DNA of 43,521 bases, from positions 1-43,521 of the forward strand of contig JAPYPT010000006.1 of NCBI GenBank assembly GCA_029937535.1, read 5' to 3'. Position 1 is the stretch's first letter. Each line of letters begins with the position of its first letter. The position numbers and the translations under genes were made by a program. The notes beneath the pieces are model-generated. The model saw only the letters and a program-made list of their open reading frames with translations, made no database searches and was not told the origin of the DNA. The DNA comes from Alphaproteobacteria bacterium. Lineage in GTDB: Bacteria > Pseudomonadota > Alphaproteobacteria > GCA-2731375. Positions 24,413 through 32,868 of this stretch are shown piece by piece.

Positions 24413-24693
24413 TGTTCACCGTCACAACCTTCGCCGTATTGATCGCCTTGGGCATCGCGCTGGTCCGCGCATTTCTAGGCCCAACGGTGTTCGACCGTAT
24501 CCTGGCCGTGAATTCCGTCGGCACCAAGACCGTGTTGTTGATTGCCATCCTCGGCTTTCTCACGGGCCGGCCGGACTTTCTGGATATCGCCATCGTCTAC
24601 GCGCTGATCAATTTCATTGGCGTGGTCGCGGTGCTGAAGTTTGTCAAATACGGCGACATGGCGTCTTCAGGCGACGGCGGGGAGCCAACATGA
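24409..24693 (+). CDS. mrpF: Mrp-type antiporter subunit F
   Basis: MnhF/MrpF family, 94 residues with three transmembrane helices. The segment RAFLGPTVFDRILAVNSVGTK is the family signature, and the third helix spans DIAIVYALINFIGVVAVLKF. It overlaps both neighbours by ATGA, so translation is coupled along E-F-G. It is a small structural membrane subunit of the antiporter complex. Confidence 0.93.
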   Translation: MMFTVTTFAVLIALGIALVRAFLGPTVFDRILAVNSVGTKTVLLIAILGFLTGRPDFLDIAIVYALINFIGVVAVLKFVKYGDMASSGDGGEPT

Positions 24694-25076
24694 TCCAACT
24701 GGTAATGGATATTCTGAGCTGGCCGTTACTGATGGCCGGCTCCGCCTTTGTGCTGATCGGCGCATTTGGCATTTGGCGTTTGCCGGATTTCTATAGCCGG
24801 CTGCATCCCGCCGGTTTGACCGACACCATGGGCGCGGGCCTGATCCTGCTGGGTTTGCTGCTGCAGGCGGAAGCCGCCATGGTGGCCATCAAATTGCTGA
24901 TCATTGCGGTCTTTTTGCTGTTCACCTCGCCGACCACGGGCCATGCCACGGCGCGCGCCGCCCTGGCCGCCGGGCTGCGGATCTGGCAGGCGCCCGGTCA
25001 TGGCAAGGCTGACGGCAAGGCCGGCGCGGCCGGTTCGGGGACTGAAAGTTCCACACCCGGGGATGATGGCGCATGA
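24690..25076 (+). CDS. mrpG: Mrp-type antiporter subunit G
   Basis: MnhG/MrpG family, 128 residues with three transmembrane helices. GAFGIWRLPDFYSRLHPAG and DTMGAGLILLGLLL are diagnostic. A hydrophilic Gly/Ala/Lys-rich tail follows helix 3. The ATG overlaps the subunit F stop (ATGA) and the stop overlaps the next gene by four bases. Small stator-like subunit of the Mrp complex. Confidence 0.93.
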   Translation: MIQLVMDILSWPLLMAGSAFVLIGAFGIWRLPDFYSRLHPAGLTDTMGAGLILLGLLLQAEAAMVAIKLLIIAVFLLFTSPTTGHATARAALAAGLRIWQAPGHGKADGKAGAAGSGTESSTPGDDGA

Positions 25077-25669
25077 TCATAACCCTGGTCGATATTGCCC
25101 TGTTGACCTTCATGGGCGCCACGGCCTTTGCAATTCTGCGTCTGCGGAGCCTATTCGCGGTGGTCATGCTGTCGGGCGTCTACAGCTTGTTGGCCGCCTC
25201 CATGTTCGTGGCCCTGGACGCCGTCGATGTCGCCTTTACCGAAGCCGCGGTCGGCGCCGGGATCTCCACGGTGTTGATGATGGCGACACTCGCCCTGACG
25301 GGGGAGCGGGAACGCCCCTCGCGGCACACACCGTATGTGCCCCTGGCGGTGGTTCTGATTACCGGCGCCGCCTTGATTTACGCCACCTTCGACATGCCGC
25401 CCTTCGGGGCGGCGGATGCGCCCGTGAACCTGCACGTGGCGCCCCGTTATCTGAATGACAGCTTCGCCGAAGTCGGCTTGCCCAATGTCGTGACCTCCGT
25501 TCTGGCCTCTTATCGCGGTTATGACACCTTGGGCGAAGTGACGGTGATTTTCACCGCCGGGGTGGCGGTCATGTTGTTGCTGGGCGGACGCAAGGGTGAC
25601 GATGCCGGGATCAAGAACGAGCCGCCGGAAGATGACACCGGCGCCGATGACGGCGGGAGTGCGGCATGA
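25073..25669 (+). CDS. DUF4040/MrpA C-terminal-like subunit
   Basis: A 198-residue membrane protein corresponding to the C-terminal part of MrpA, not to a full-length MrpA. The DUF4040-like part (about 1-85) has LRSLFAVVMLSGVYSLLAAS and DVAFTEAAVGAGISTVLMMA. A second part (about 90-180) with YRGYDTLGEVTVIFTAGVA resembles MbhE/MrpA-extreme-C. In hydrogenase-linked antiporters these regions are separate small subunits MbhD and MbhE. In complex I terms it corresponds to a NuoJ-like region on the ion path. It overlaps subunits G and B by four bases each. Confidence 0.85.
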   Translation: MIITLVDIALLTFMGATAFAILRLRSLFAVVMLSGVYSLLAASMFVALDAVDVAFTEAAVGAGISTVLMMATLALTGERERPSRHTPYVPLAVVLITGAALIYATFDMPPFGAADAPVNLHVAPRYLNDSFAEVGLPNVVTSVLASYRGYDTLGEVTVIFTAGVAVMLLLGGRKGDDAGIKNEPPEDDTGADDGGSAA

Positions 25670-26082
25670 GACACCATCGCGTCCTGCGCATCATCTCCAA
25701 GCTGTTGATCCCCTTCATCATGCTGTTTGCCCTGTATGTACAGTTTCACGGCGATTTCGGTCCCGGCGGCGGCTTTCAGGCGGGCGTCATATTCGCCTCG
25801 GCCTTTATCCTGTATGGCCTGATATTCGGGCTGGAAAATGCCCGCAAGGTGGCCCCGCCCAGCGTGGTGACCCGTTTGATTGCAGCGGGCGTATTGATCT
25901 ATGCGGGCACCGGCTATGCCGGTCTTATCGGCGGCGCGAATTTTCTCGACTACAACGTCCTTGGCGCGACCCCGGTGGCCGGGCAGCATCTGGGTATTCT
26001 GGTGATTGAATTCGGCGTCGGCACGACGGTGGCGGCGGCCATGATCACGATCTTTTTTCTGTTCGCCGGGCGGGAACGCTAG
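25666..26082 (+). CDS. mrpB: Mrp-type antiporter subunit B (MnhB domain)
   Basis: MnhB-domain protein of 138 residues with four predicted transmembrane helices. The hallmark FHGDFGPGGGFQAGVIFASA is present, and IEFGVGTTVAAAMITIFF is the last helix. The ATG overlaps the preceding stop by four bases, and the next gene starts on the base after its stop codon. Corresponds to MbhF in membrane-bound hydrogenases. Confidence 0.92.
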   Translation: MRHHRVLRIISKLLIPFIMLFALYVQFHGDFGPGGGFQAGVIFASAFILYGLIFGLENARKVAPPSVVTRLIAAGVLIYAGTGYAGLIGGANFLDYNVLGATPVAGQHLGILVIEFGVGTTVAAAMITIFFLFAGRER

Positions 26083-26442
26083 ATGCTGCAGGTGGTGCTG
26101 GAACACTACAATTACTGGATCGCCATTCTGCTGATGATGGTGGGATTTTACACCGTCGTGGCGCGGGGCAACCTGGTTAAGAAACTGGTGGGCCTGAACA
26201 TCTTCCAAACCTCGGTGTTCCTGCTCTATATCTCCATGGCCAAGGTGACGGGCGGCACGGCGCCAATCCTCGATGACCGCTTCCAGGTCTATTCAAATCC
26301 GCTCCCCCATGTACTGATCCTGACCGCCATCGTGGTTGGCGTCGCTACCACGGCCCTGGGTCTGGCCCTGGTCGTGCGCATTCGGGAAAGCTACGGCACC
26401 ATCGAGGAAGACGAGCTGGACCTGATGGACGGCGAAACGTGA
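26083..26442 (+). CDS. mrpC: Mrp-type antiporter subunit C (NuoK-like)
   Basis: MnhC/MrpC protein of 119 residues with three transmembrane helices, homologous to NuoK of complex I. KKLVGLNIFQTSVFLLYIS and PLPHVLILTAIVVGVATTAL are diagnostic. Conserved acidic residues on this subunit take part in ion transfer in the family. The stop codon overlaps the GTG start of the following D-type subunit. Confidence 0.93.
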   Translation: MLQVVLEHYNYWIAILLMMVGFYTVVARGNLVKKLVGLNIFQTSVFLLYISMAKVTGGTAPILDDRFQVYSNPLPHVLILTAIVVGVATTALGLALVVRIRESYGTIEEDELDLMDGET

Positions 26443-27929
26443 ACGCGCTGTTGCCCCATCTGCCTGCCTTGCAGGTGGTCGTCCCCCTGGTTGCGGCACC
26501 CCTGTGCCTGCTGGCCGGCCGGGGCGGCCTGGCCTGGATCATTGCTTTCTTGGCCGCCGCCGCCGCCACGGTGACCGCCGCCATCCTGGCCTATCAAACC
26601 CTGCACAATGGCCCCATCAGCTATGAAATGGGCGGCTGGGCGCCACCCTGGGGCATCGAATACGTGGTCGACACGGCAAACGCGTTCATTTTGCTCCTCG
26701 TCGCCGGCATCGCCACCGTGGTCCTGTTGTTTTGCTATACCTCCGTCGGCAAGGAGATCAGGGCCGGCCGTCAGCATTTGTTTTACTGCATGTACACTCT
26801 ATGCCTGACCGGCCTATTGGGCATTGCGATCACCGGCGATGCCTTCAATGTCTTTGTGTTTTTGGAGATTTCATCGCTCTCCAGCTATGCCCTGATCGCC
26901 ATGGGCGGCCAGCGCAAGGCATTGACGGCGGCCTTTCAATATCTGGTCGTGGGGACCATTGGCGCGACCTTTTTTCTGATCGGGGTCGGCCTGCTGTACA
27001 TGATGACCGGCACCCTGAACATGGCCGACCTAGCAACCCGCATCCCGGCCATCCAGGACAGCCGCCCCGTGCTGGCCGCCTTCGCCTTCATCACCGTCGG
27101 CCTGGCCCTGAAGGCGGCCCTGTTCCCCCTGCATCTATGGCTGCCGAACGCCTATGCCTTCGCGCCTTCGGGGGTTTCAGCCTTTATCGCGGCGACGGCC
27201 ACGAAGGTTTCGCTGTACGTCCTCCTGCGCTTTACCTTCACGGTGTTCGGGGCCGATATCGCCTTTCGCAACCTGTCCCTCAATTTGGTGCTGTTGCTGC
27301 CGGCGGTGATCGCCATGTTCGCCGGCTCCTTTTCCGCCATCTTCCAGCGCGATATCAAACGCATGCTGGCCTATTCCTCGGTGGCGCAAATTGGCTACAT
27401 CACCCTGGCGATCGCGCTCGCCTCCCACGCCGGGATACAGGCCGCGATGATCCACATTTTCAATCACGGCCTGATGAAGGCGGCCCTGTTCTGTGCCATG
27501 GGCTGCATTTTTTACCGCATCGGCTCCACACGGATTGACCAGATTGCCGGTCTGGGCCGGGAAATGCCCTGGACCTTCGCGGCCATCGCCGCCGCCGGCT
27601 TGAGCCTTCTGGGCGTGCCCCTGACCGCCGGTTTTATTTCCAAATGGTATCTGGTGCAGGCGGCGCTGCAGTCCGATATGTGGTGGTTGGTCGTCCTGAT
27701 CGCGGTCAGCTCCATGCTGGCGCTGGTTTATGTCTGGCGTCTGGTGGAGGCGTTGTATTTCAAGGAGCCGCCGCCAGGGCGCGGGACGGTGGCGGAGGCG
27801 CCGCTGTCCATGTTGCTGCCGACGCTTCTGCTGGCGGGCGCCAATATCTATTTCGGCCTGGACACCCGCCTGCCGATCGAGATGACCGACAGTGCGGCGA
27901 CCCTGTTGTTGCGGGGGCAGGTCTGGTGA
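26439..27929 (+). CDS. mrpD: Mrp-type antiporter subunit D, first copy
   Basis: Proton-pumping antiporter-like subunit (proton-antipo_M family) of 496 residues with about 14 transmembrane helices. Key residues are present: the TM5 glutamate in FVFLEISSLSSYALIAMGG (Glu143), the TM7 lysine in LALKAALFPLHLWLP (Lys225) and the TM8 lysine in AATATKVSLYVLLRF (Lys256). It starts at a GTG overlapping the subunit C stop and ends overlapping the GTG of the second D-like gene. It is the best match to classical MrpD among the three copies. Confidence 0.9.
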   Translation: MNALLPHLPALQVVVPLVAAPLCLLAGRGGLAWIIAFLAAAAATVTAAILAYQTLHNGPISYEMGGWAPPWGIEYVVDTANAFILLLVAGIATVVLLFCYTSVGKEIRAGRQHLFYCMYTLCLTGLLGIAITGDAFNVFVFLEISSLSSYALIAMGGQRKALTAAFQYLVVGTIGATFFLIGVGLLYMMTGTLNMADLATRIPAIQDSRPVLAAFAFITVGLALKAALFPLHLWLPNAYAFAPSGVSAFIAATATKVSLYVLLRFTFTVFGADIAFRNLSLNLVLLLPAVIAMFAGSFSAIFQRDIKRMLAYSSVAQIGYITLAIALASHAGIQAAMIHIFNHGLMKAALFCAMGCIFYRIGSTRIDQIAGLGREMPWTFAAIAAAGLSLLGVPLTAGFISKWYLVQAALQSDMWWLVVLIAVSSMLALVYVWRLVEALYFKEPPPGRGTVAEAPLSMLLPTLLLAGANIYFGLDTRLPIEMTDSAATLLLRGQVW

Positions 27930-29398
27930 GCAGTTGGCTGATCATATTGGCCCTGGGCCTGCCGCTGTTCGCGGCCCTGTGGATCTGGTTCCTCGGTAAA
28001 TCCCCCAATCAGCGGGAAGCCATCACGCTGATCTCCGCCGTCGCCCTGTTGCTGGTGGTGCTGGCGATCCTGCCGCTGGTGCTGGCCGGCCTGCCCGTGC
28101 GCCTCGAGCTGTTGGCGCCCGTGCCGGGGTTAAGCTTGGCGTTCGCGGTCGAACCATTGGGAATGATTTTTGCCTGCGTGGCCTCGTTCCTGTGGATCGT
28201 CAACTCGGTGTTTTCCATCGGCTACATGCGCGGCAACCAGGAACCGCGCCAGACCCGGTTTTATGTCTGTTTCGCCATCGCCATCGCCGCCACCATGGGC
28301 CTGGCCTTCGCCGAAAATCTTTTCACCCTGTTCGTCTGTTACGAGGCGCTGACCCTGTCGACCTACCCCCTGGTCACCCATCACAAAAACGATGAAGCCC
28401 GGCGGGCGGGGCGTACATATCTTGGCATCCTATTGGGCAGCTCGGTTGTCTTGTTGTTGCCGGCGATTATCGCCACCTGGGTTCTGACGGGCAGCATTAC
28501 CTTCACCCCCGGTGGCGTCATGGCCGGCAAGGTGGCGCCGGTGATCGGCGGCATATTGTTGCTGCTGTATCTCTACGGCATCGGCAAGGCGGCATTGATG
28601 CCCCTGCACCGCTGGCTGCCGGCGGCCATGGTGGCGCCGACGCCGGTGAGCGCCCTGCTGCATGCCGTGGCGGTGGTCAAGGCCGGGGTTTTCACCGTTG
28701 TAAAGGTCGTGGTCTATATCTTTGGCCTGGACTATTTGCGCGATCTGGCGATGGCCGACGTAGCCTTGTATCTGGCCGGCTTCACCATTCTCACGGCCTC
28801 CATCATCGCCCTGCGGCAGGATAATCTGAAGCGGCGGCTGGCCTATTCCACGGTCAGCCAGTTGTCTTATGTCATCCTCGCCGCCTTGATCCTTTCGCCC
28901 TTGTCGACCATGGGCGCGGCCCTGCATATCGCCGTGCATGCGTTCGGCAAGATCACCCTGTTCATGGCCGCGGGCGCTATCTATACCGCCGCGCACAAGG
29001 TCAATGTCAGCCAGTTGGACGGCATCGGCAGGCGCATGCCCTGGACCATGGGGGCCTTCGCAATTGGCGCGATCTCTATGATTGGGCTGCCCCCCGCTGC
29101 CGGGTTCCTGTCGAAATGGTACATGCTGCTGGGCGCGCTGGAGGTGGAGCAATGGTTCGCGGTCGCGGTCATCGTGGCCTCGACATTGCTGAACGCGGCT
29201 TATTTCCTGCCCATAATTTATGCCGCCTTCCTTAAACCGGAAGTATCCGACGGCCATGCCCCTGGGCGTACACCTGAACATGGCGAAGCCCCCTTTCCGA
29301 TTGTTCTGGCGTTGGTGACCACGGCATCGGCAACCATATTATTGTTCCTCTTTCCGGGCCCGGCGTTGGAGTTGGCCGGTATGTTGGTGGGACGATAG
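27926..29398 (+). CDS. Mrp-type antiporter subunit D-like protein, second copy
   Basis: A 490-residue paralogue of the pumping subunit, starting at the GTG that overlaps the previous stop. The apparent frame upstream to 27644 is inside the first D gene and is not used. Conserved ion-path residues are intact: Glu140 in FVCYEALTLSTYPLVTHH, Lys221 in GIGKAALMPLHRWLPAA and Lys252 in HAVAVVKAGVF. The GKAALMPLHRWLP form is closer to NuoL/MrpA-N than to MrpD, so this copy may fill the pumping role that MrpA's N-terminal domain has in ordinary Mrp complexes. That role is inference. Confidence 0.88.
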   Translation: MSSWLIILALGLPLFAALWIWFLGKSPNQREAITLISAVALLLVVLAILPLVLAGLPVRLELLAPVPGLSLAFAVEPLGMIFACVASFLWIVNSVFSIGYMRGNQEPRQTRFYVCFAIAIAATMGLAFAENLFTLFVCYEALTLSTYPLVTHHKNDEARRAGRTYLGILLGSSVVLLLPAIIATWVLTGSITFTPGGVMAGKVAPVIGGILLLLYLYGIGKAALMPLHRWLPAAMVAPTPVSALLHAVAVVKAGVFTVVKVVVYIFGLDYLRDLAMADVALYLAGFTILTASIIALRQDNLKRRLAYSTVSQLSYVILAALILSPLSTMGAALHIAVHAFGKITLFMAAGAIYTAAHKVNVSQLDGIGRRMPWTMGAFAIGAISMIGLPPAAGFLSKWYMLLGALEVEQWFAVAVIVASTLLNAAYFLPIIYAAFLKPEVSDGHAPGRTPEHGEAPFPIVLALVTTASATILLFLFPGPALELAGMLVGR

Positions 29399-29409
29399 GA
29401 GTGAACGCA

Positions 29410-29655
29410 ATGGACAAGAAACACTGGCTAGAACGCCCCGAGACCATTGTTAAGCTGTGGCGTGGCGGCTGGGTGCTGCTGGCTATCCTGGTGTTGGCGG
29501 AGTTCACCTATCACCCCCATCCCTATTTCGTGATCGACGGCTGGTTTGGTTTTCACGCCGCCTATGGCTTGCTGGCCTGCATCGCCATGGTGTTGTTCGC
29601 CAAACTGCTGGGCGTCTATTTGAAACGCGGGGAGGATTATTACGACCGTGATTGA
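29410..29655 (+). CDS. Small two-helix membrane protein of the antiporter operon
   Basis: An 81-residue protein with two predicted transmembrane helices (about 18-36, WVLLAILVLAEF, and about 48-68, AYGLLACIAMVLFAKLLGVY) and a charged C-terminus (KRGEDYYDRD). ATG 29410 is chosen because TAGGAG lies eight bases upstream; a GTG at 29401 is inside that region. The end overlaps the third D-like gene by eight bases, so it is part of the operon. I do not recognise a named family. Its location between two pumping subunits suggests a linker or accessory subunit. Confidence 0.75.
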   Translation: MDKKHWLERPETIVKLWRGGWVLLAILVLAEFTYHPHPYFVIDGWFGFHAAYGLLACIAMVLFAKLLGVYLKRGEDYYDRD

Positions 29656-31336
29656 GGCCGTGCATTTCCCCCCTGCCCTGATCCTGTTCGCGGGCGCCTT
29701 CCTGCTGCCGTTCCTGCGCGGCACGCCCCGCCACGCGATTGCCTTGGCCGCGCCCCTGCTGACCCTGTGGGCGGTCTGGGGGGTGCCCGACGGCGTCGCC
29801 CTGGGCCTGCCGTTCATGGAGTATCAGTTGCAGGTGGTGGAAGGGGATAGGTTGAGCCGTCTGTTCGGCACCATTTTCACCATCATGGCCTTCACGGGCA
29901 CCCTGTTTTCCCTGCGTCAGGGAAGCCGTTTGGAACTGCCCTCCGCCTTCGTCTATGCGGGCGGCGCGGTGGGCGTGACGTTCGCCGGCGACATGATCAC
30001 CATGTTCATCTTTTGGGAGCTCATGGCGGTCGCCTCCACCGCCGTGATCTGGTCCCAGGGGGGGGCGACGGCCTATCGCGCCTCCATGCGATACGTGCTG
30101 GTACATCTGTTCGGCGGCGTGGTTCTGATGGCGGGCATCGTCGGCGTGGTGGCGCAGACCGGCTCCATTGAGTTCGGGCCCATGCAGACGGACAGCCTGG
30201 CGACCTGGCTGATCCTGATCGGCTTTTTGGTCAACGCCGGCGCACCGCCGTTCTCGGCCTGGCTGCCCGATGCCTACCCCGAGGCCTCATGGTCGGGCAC
30301 GGTCTTTCTTTCCGCCTTCACCACCAAGACGGCCGTGTATGTTCTGCTGCGCGGTTTCCCCGGCGCCGAGATCCTGATCCCCATCGGCAGCTATATGATT
30401 TTCTACGGCATCATTTATGCCCTGCTGGAAAACGACATGCGGCGGATCCTGTCCTATTCCATCATCAATCAGGTCGGCTTCATGGTGGTGGGCATCGGTA
30501 TCGGCACGGAATTGACCTTGAACGGCGCCGCCGCCCATGCCTTCACCCACATCATCTACAAGGCCCTGTTGTTGATGTCGGCGGGCTCGGTGCTGTTGAT
30601 GAGCGGCGGCGTGCGCCGCTGCACGGACCTGGGCGGCCTGTTCAAGACCATGCCGTACACGGCCACCATGGGCATCATCGGCGCCCTGGCGATTTCGTCG
30701 TTTCCCTTTACCTCCGGCTTCATCTCCAAATCGATGATCGCTCAGGGGGCGGCGGATCAGCGTATGTTCTGGGTCTGGATGGGGCTGGCGGCAGCCTCGG
30801 CGGGGGTCTTCCTGCATGCGGGCATTAAATATCCCTGGTATGTATTTTTTCAAAAGGATTCCGGCCTGCGGCTGCAGGACCCGCCACTGAGCATGAAGTT
30901 GTCCATGGGGCTGTTCGCGTTTCTGTGTATCGGTTTGGGGGTGAACCCGGAACCGCTGTACGCCATTTTGCCCTACCCGGTGGACTACGTGCCCTACACC
31001 ACCGGCCATGTGGTCACCATGCTGCAATTGTTGCTGTTTTCCGGCCTGGCCTTCTTCATCATGCTGCCCTACATGAAGCGGACCCTGACCATCACCCTGG
31101 ATTTCGACTGGCTGTATCGAAAGCTGTTCCGTATCGCCGCCCGCGAAGCGGCCGAGCGTTCGGCAACGGCCCATACGGCTGCCTTCGAGGACGCCGAGAA
31201 ACGCCTCGCGCAATTGATTGCGCGCATATTCCGCACCCACGGCCCGCACGGCATCCTGGCCCGGACCTGGCCCACGGGCAGCATGGTCCTCTGGGCCGCC
31301 GTATTATTGGCGGTGTCGTTGCTGATTTATTATTAA
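29648..31336 (+). CDS. Mrp-type antiporter subunit D-like protein, third copy
   Basis: A 562-residue pumping-subunit paralogue starting at a GTG overlapping the small membrane gene. The TM5 glutamate is kept in FIFWELMAVAS (Glu124) and the TM8 lysine in SAFTTKTAVYVLLR (Lys227). The position of the TM7 lysine is asparagine: GFLVNAGAPPFSAWLP (Asn196) where the other copies have LKAALFPLHLWLP and GKAALMPLHRWLP. The C-terminus is extended, with LDFDWLYRKLFRIAAREAAE, an amphipathic stretch and a final helix, reminiscent of the long C-terminal extension of NuoL-like subunits. It is the last gene of the operon. It may be a structural or altered-coupling subunit. Confidence 0.87.
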   Translation: MIEAVHFPPALILFAGAFLLPFLRGTPRHAIALAAPLLTLWAVWGVPDGVALGLPFMEYQLQVVEGDRLSRLFGTIFTIMAFTGTLFSLRQGSRLELPSAFVYAGGAVGVTFAGDMITMFIFWELMAVASTAVIWSQGGATAYRASMRYVLVHLFGGVVLMAGIVGVVAQTGSIEFGPMQTDSLATWLILIGFLVNAGAPPFSAWLPDAYPEASWSGTVFLSAFTTKTAVYVLLRGFPGAEILIPIGSYMIFYGIIYALLENDMRRILSYSIINQVGFMVVGIGIGTELTLNGAAAHAFTHIIYKALLLMSAGSVLLMSGGVRRCTDLGGLFKTMPYTATMGIIGALAISSFPFTSGFISKSMIAQGAADQRMFWVWMGLAAASAGVFLHAGIKYPWYVFFQKDSGLRLQDPPLSMKLSMGLFAFLCIGLGVNPEPLYAILPYPVDYVPYTTGHVVTMLQLLLFSGLAFFIMLPYMKRTLTITLDFDWLYRKLFRIAAREAAERSATAHTAAFEDAEKRLAQLIARIFRTHGPHGILARTWPTGSMVLWAAVLLAVSLLIYY

Positions 31337-31574
31337 TTGGAGTATTATCACAGGAAATAGAATGAAACTTATGCATGCGGAAATTCAATCGATAGTTTTG
31401 TTATCTGACCAATAATGACATGATCCGTTCCTTAATTTTAATTTGGCCTCTTAACTCTGGATCTCGACCAAAAGCGTTCAATAATGCTATATTTCAAATT
31501 CGCGCTTTGCTCTTGTTAGAGAAAACAAATGATATTAGGTAATTCAGGTAGCTGGCGTTTTAGGGGAGAAATTT
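31337..31574 (+). promoter_or_regulatory. A/T-rich intergenic region ahead of the low-GC gene island
   Basis: About 238 bases of clearly lower GC than the antiporter operon. The composition change begins right after the mrp stop codon, marking the likely left edge of an acquired segment. AGGGGAG (31562-31568) is the ribosome site of the next gene. I see no gene, tRNA or target-site repeat in it. Confidence 0.45.
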
Positions 31575-31862
31575 ATGCCTGAGAACGAACCCTCAGTACT
31601 TGCCGATTTAGCAGAATCGGCATTTGGACCCGACGTAGCAGAAATTTATTCCAATACCTATTACATGAGCGTCACTGATTTCGATATCCGCCTTGCATTT
31701 GGTACTCTGAAATCGTCGGCGAATGGTACCACCTCGATAAATCGTATAACGACCGCAGTCCATCTTGATTACAAGCTAGCCAAGGATCTTGTTAAGAACA
31801 TGGAGAAAATGATCGAGATATACGAAGCGGTATATGGACCAGCAGATATAATCATCAGATAG
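31575..31862 (+). CDS. Small DUF3467-like protein
   Basis: A 95-residue protein of low-GC composition. The pattern PDVAEIYSNTYYMSVTDFDI followed by RLAFGT and, later, TAVHLDYKLAKDLVKNMEKM resembles DUF3467 proteins, in which a YxNxxxVxxxxxDFxLxFG strand pair is followed by a helix that ends in xxYExxxGP. No function is known for that family. AGGGGAG precedes the ATG. It is first in a run of three same-strand genes with nine bases to the next. The family match is by pattern recognition only. Confidence 0.65.
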   Translation: MPENEPSVLADLAESAFGPDVAEIYSNTYYMSVTDFDIRLAFGTLKSSANGTTSINRITTAVHLDYKLAKDLVKNMEKMIEIYEAVYGPADIIIR

Positions 31863-31871
31863 AAAAACCAA

Positions 31872-32456
31872 ATGCACCAGCGAGCCATAGCGTCTGCAAT
31901 TCAGGACTATCAAAATAATTTTGCCGAGGCAAAATCCAGTACACTTGGTAAATCAAGATTCTCTCGTGATGGCGTCAACTATATTGTTGCAACGCCGCGA
32001 ATTTCTACTGTGAACCGTGCCGGGATTTCACCGGCTCATGGATTTGTTAGTCAGTTCGCCCGGCTTCATGTCCAACCGATCGATGGATGGCTTGACACCG
32101 CGCTTGTTGAACTATCTGAAGCAGATGATGAATCTGTTGAAGAGGAGTTCGCGCCGTGCTCCGACTTGGCCAAAACAAACGCTGCGACAATATTGGCAGA
32201 TTTAGCGAATTTTATCTTGATTGCACCAACAGTGTATCCAACATCAGATCAGGAAATTGCCATACAATTCCGTCCTGATGGTAGTAGAGCCTCGGTGCTC
32301 ATACTGTGTGATTCCTCCGGTGGCGGCGTTTGTTTTTCCTTTATCGAAGGAAAAAATCGACGGGCGCGGTTTGACGACGCCGCTGATCTACCAGCAGGAT
32401 TTGTGGTGGCGGAACTACTGAGGCTAAATGTAGCGCCCTCAGATGCCGAAAATTAA
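31872..32456 (+). CDS. Uncharacterised protein of the low-GC island
   Basis: A 194-residue hypothetical protein. The N-terminal part (QFARLHVQPIDGWLDTALVE) and a C-terminal part (IAIQFRPDGSRASVLILCDS then GGGVCFSFIEGKNRRARFDD) look like two small beta-rich units. There is no signal peptide, transmembrane helix or recognised catalytic motif. It lies nine bases after the DUF3467-like gene and overlaps the next gene by 14 bases, so the three are probably one transcript. Codon use and A/T content differ from neighbours, which suggests transfer. Confidence 0.7.
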   Translation: MHQRAIASAIQDYQNNFAEAKSSTLGKSRFSRDGVNYIVATPRISTVNRAGISPAHGFVSQFARLHVQPIDGWLDTALVELSEADDESVEEEFAPCSDLAKTNAATILADLANFILIAPTVYPTSDQEIAIQFRPDGSRASVLILCDSSGGGVCFSFIEGKNRRARFDDAADLPAGFVVAELLRLNVAPSDAEN

Positions 32457-32868
32457 GAGCCTACCCCCGCTAAATACAAAAGATGTTCTTGGGCGCGGCA
32501 TCTTCTCCGGGCGCAGAGCAAAACGGGCAGCAAACAACAATATCAGCCACGATCTTTTTCTCGAAGCAGAAGGTGCATTCAGCCTTTCTGTAGATCGATT
32601 AGATCATGAATCCAACGAAACCATGGCCGAAATCGGCGACCGCACGGCATCACTCAGAAATAAGAAATTTTTTGGGTGGGCGACGGTAACCGTGACACAA
32701 GCTTCGGAAGGTGATCGATCAGTCCAAGAAACACCAAAATTGGATAACATTTTTCATGCAGATATATTTCTTAATATTCCAGCTGGTTCGGAAAGGCGTG
32801 ACCAAGAGAAACAACAGGCAAACGAACTGGCTGCCGTTGCCAAATGGCGACAACGTCCGACCGACTAA
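32443..32868 (+). CDS. Uncharacterised protein paired with the preceding gene
   Basis: A 141-residue soluble protein of unknown family. Recognisable segments are an N-terminal basic motif (GRGIFSGRRAKRAANN), a central FSLSVDRLDHESNETMAEIG and a C-terminal KKFFGWATVTVTQASEGDRS followed by NIFHADIFLNIP, with a charged helix at the end. The His/Asp in HADI and the SVDRL motif look like conserved functional positions, but this cannot be tested here. It overlaps the previous gene by 14 bases, indicating translational coupling and a shared function. Confidence 0.7.
   Translation: MPKIKSLPPLNTKDVLGRGIFSGRRAKRAANNNISHDLFLEAEGAFSLSVDRLDHESNETMAEIGDRTASLRNKKFFGWATVTVTQASEGDRSVQETPKLDNIFHADIFLNIPAGSERRDQEKQQANELAAVAKWRQRPTD

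Noticed and set aside
24339-24689. Frame upstream of mrpG, running over mrpE and mrpF
   Set aside because: The translation there is basic and soluble-looking, unlike MrpG; the true start is the ATG overlapping the mrpF stop.
27644-27925. Upstream extension of the second D-like antiporter gene
   Set aside because: This part overlaps the first D gene in another frame and has no membrane-protein pattern; GTG 27926 is coupled to the previous stop.
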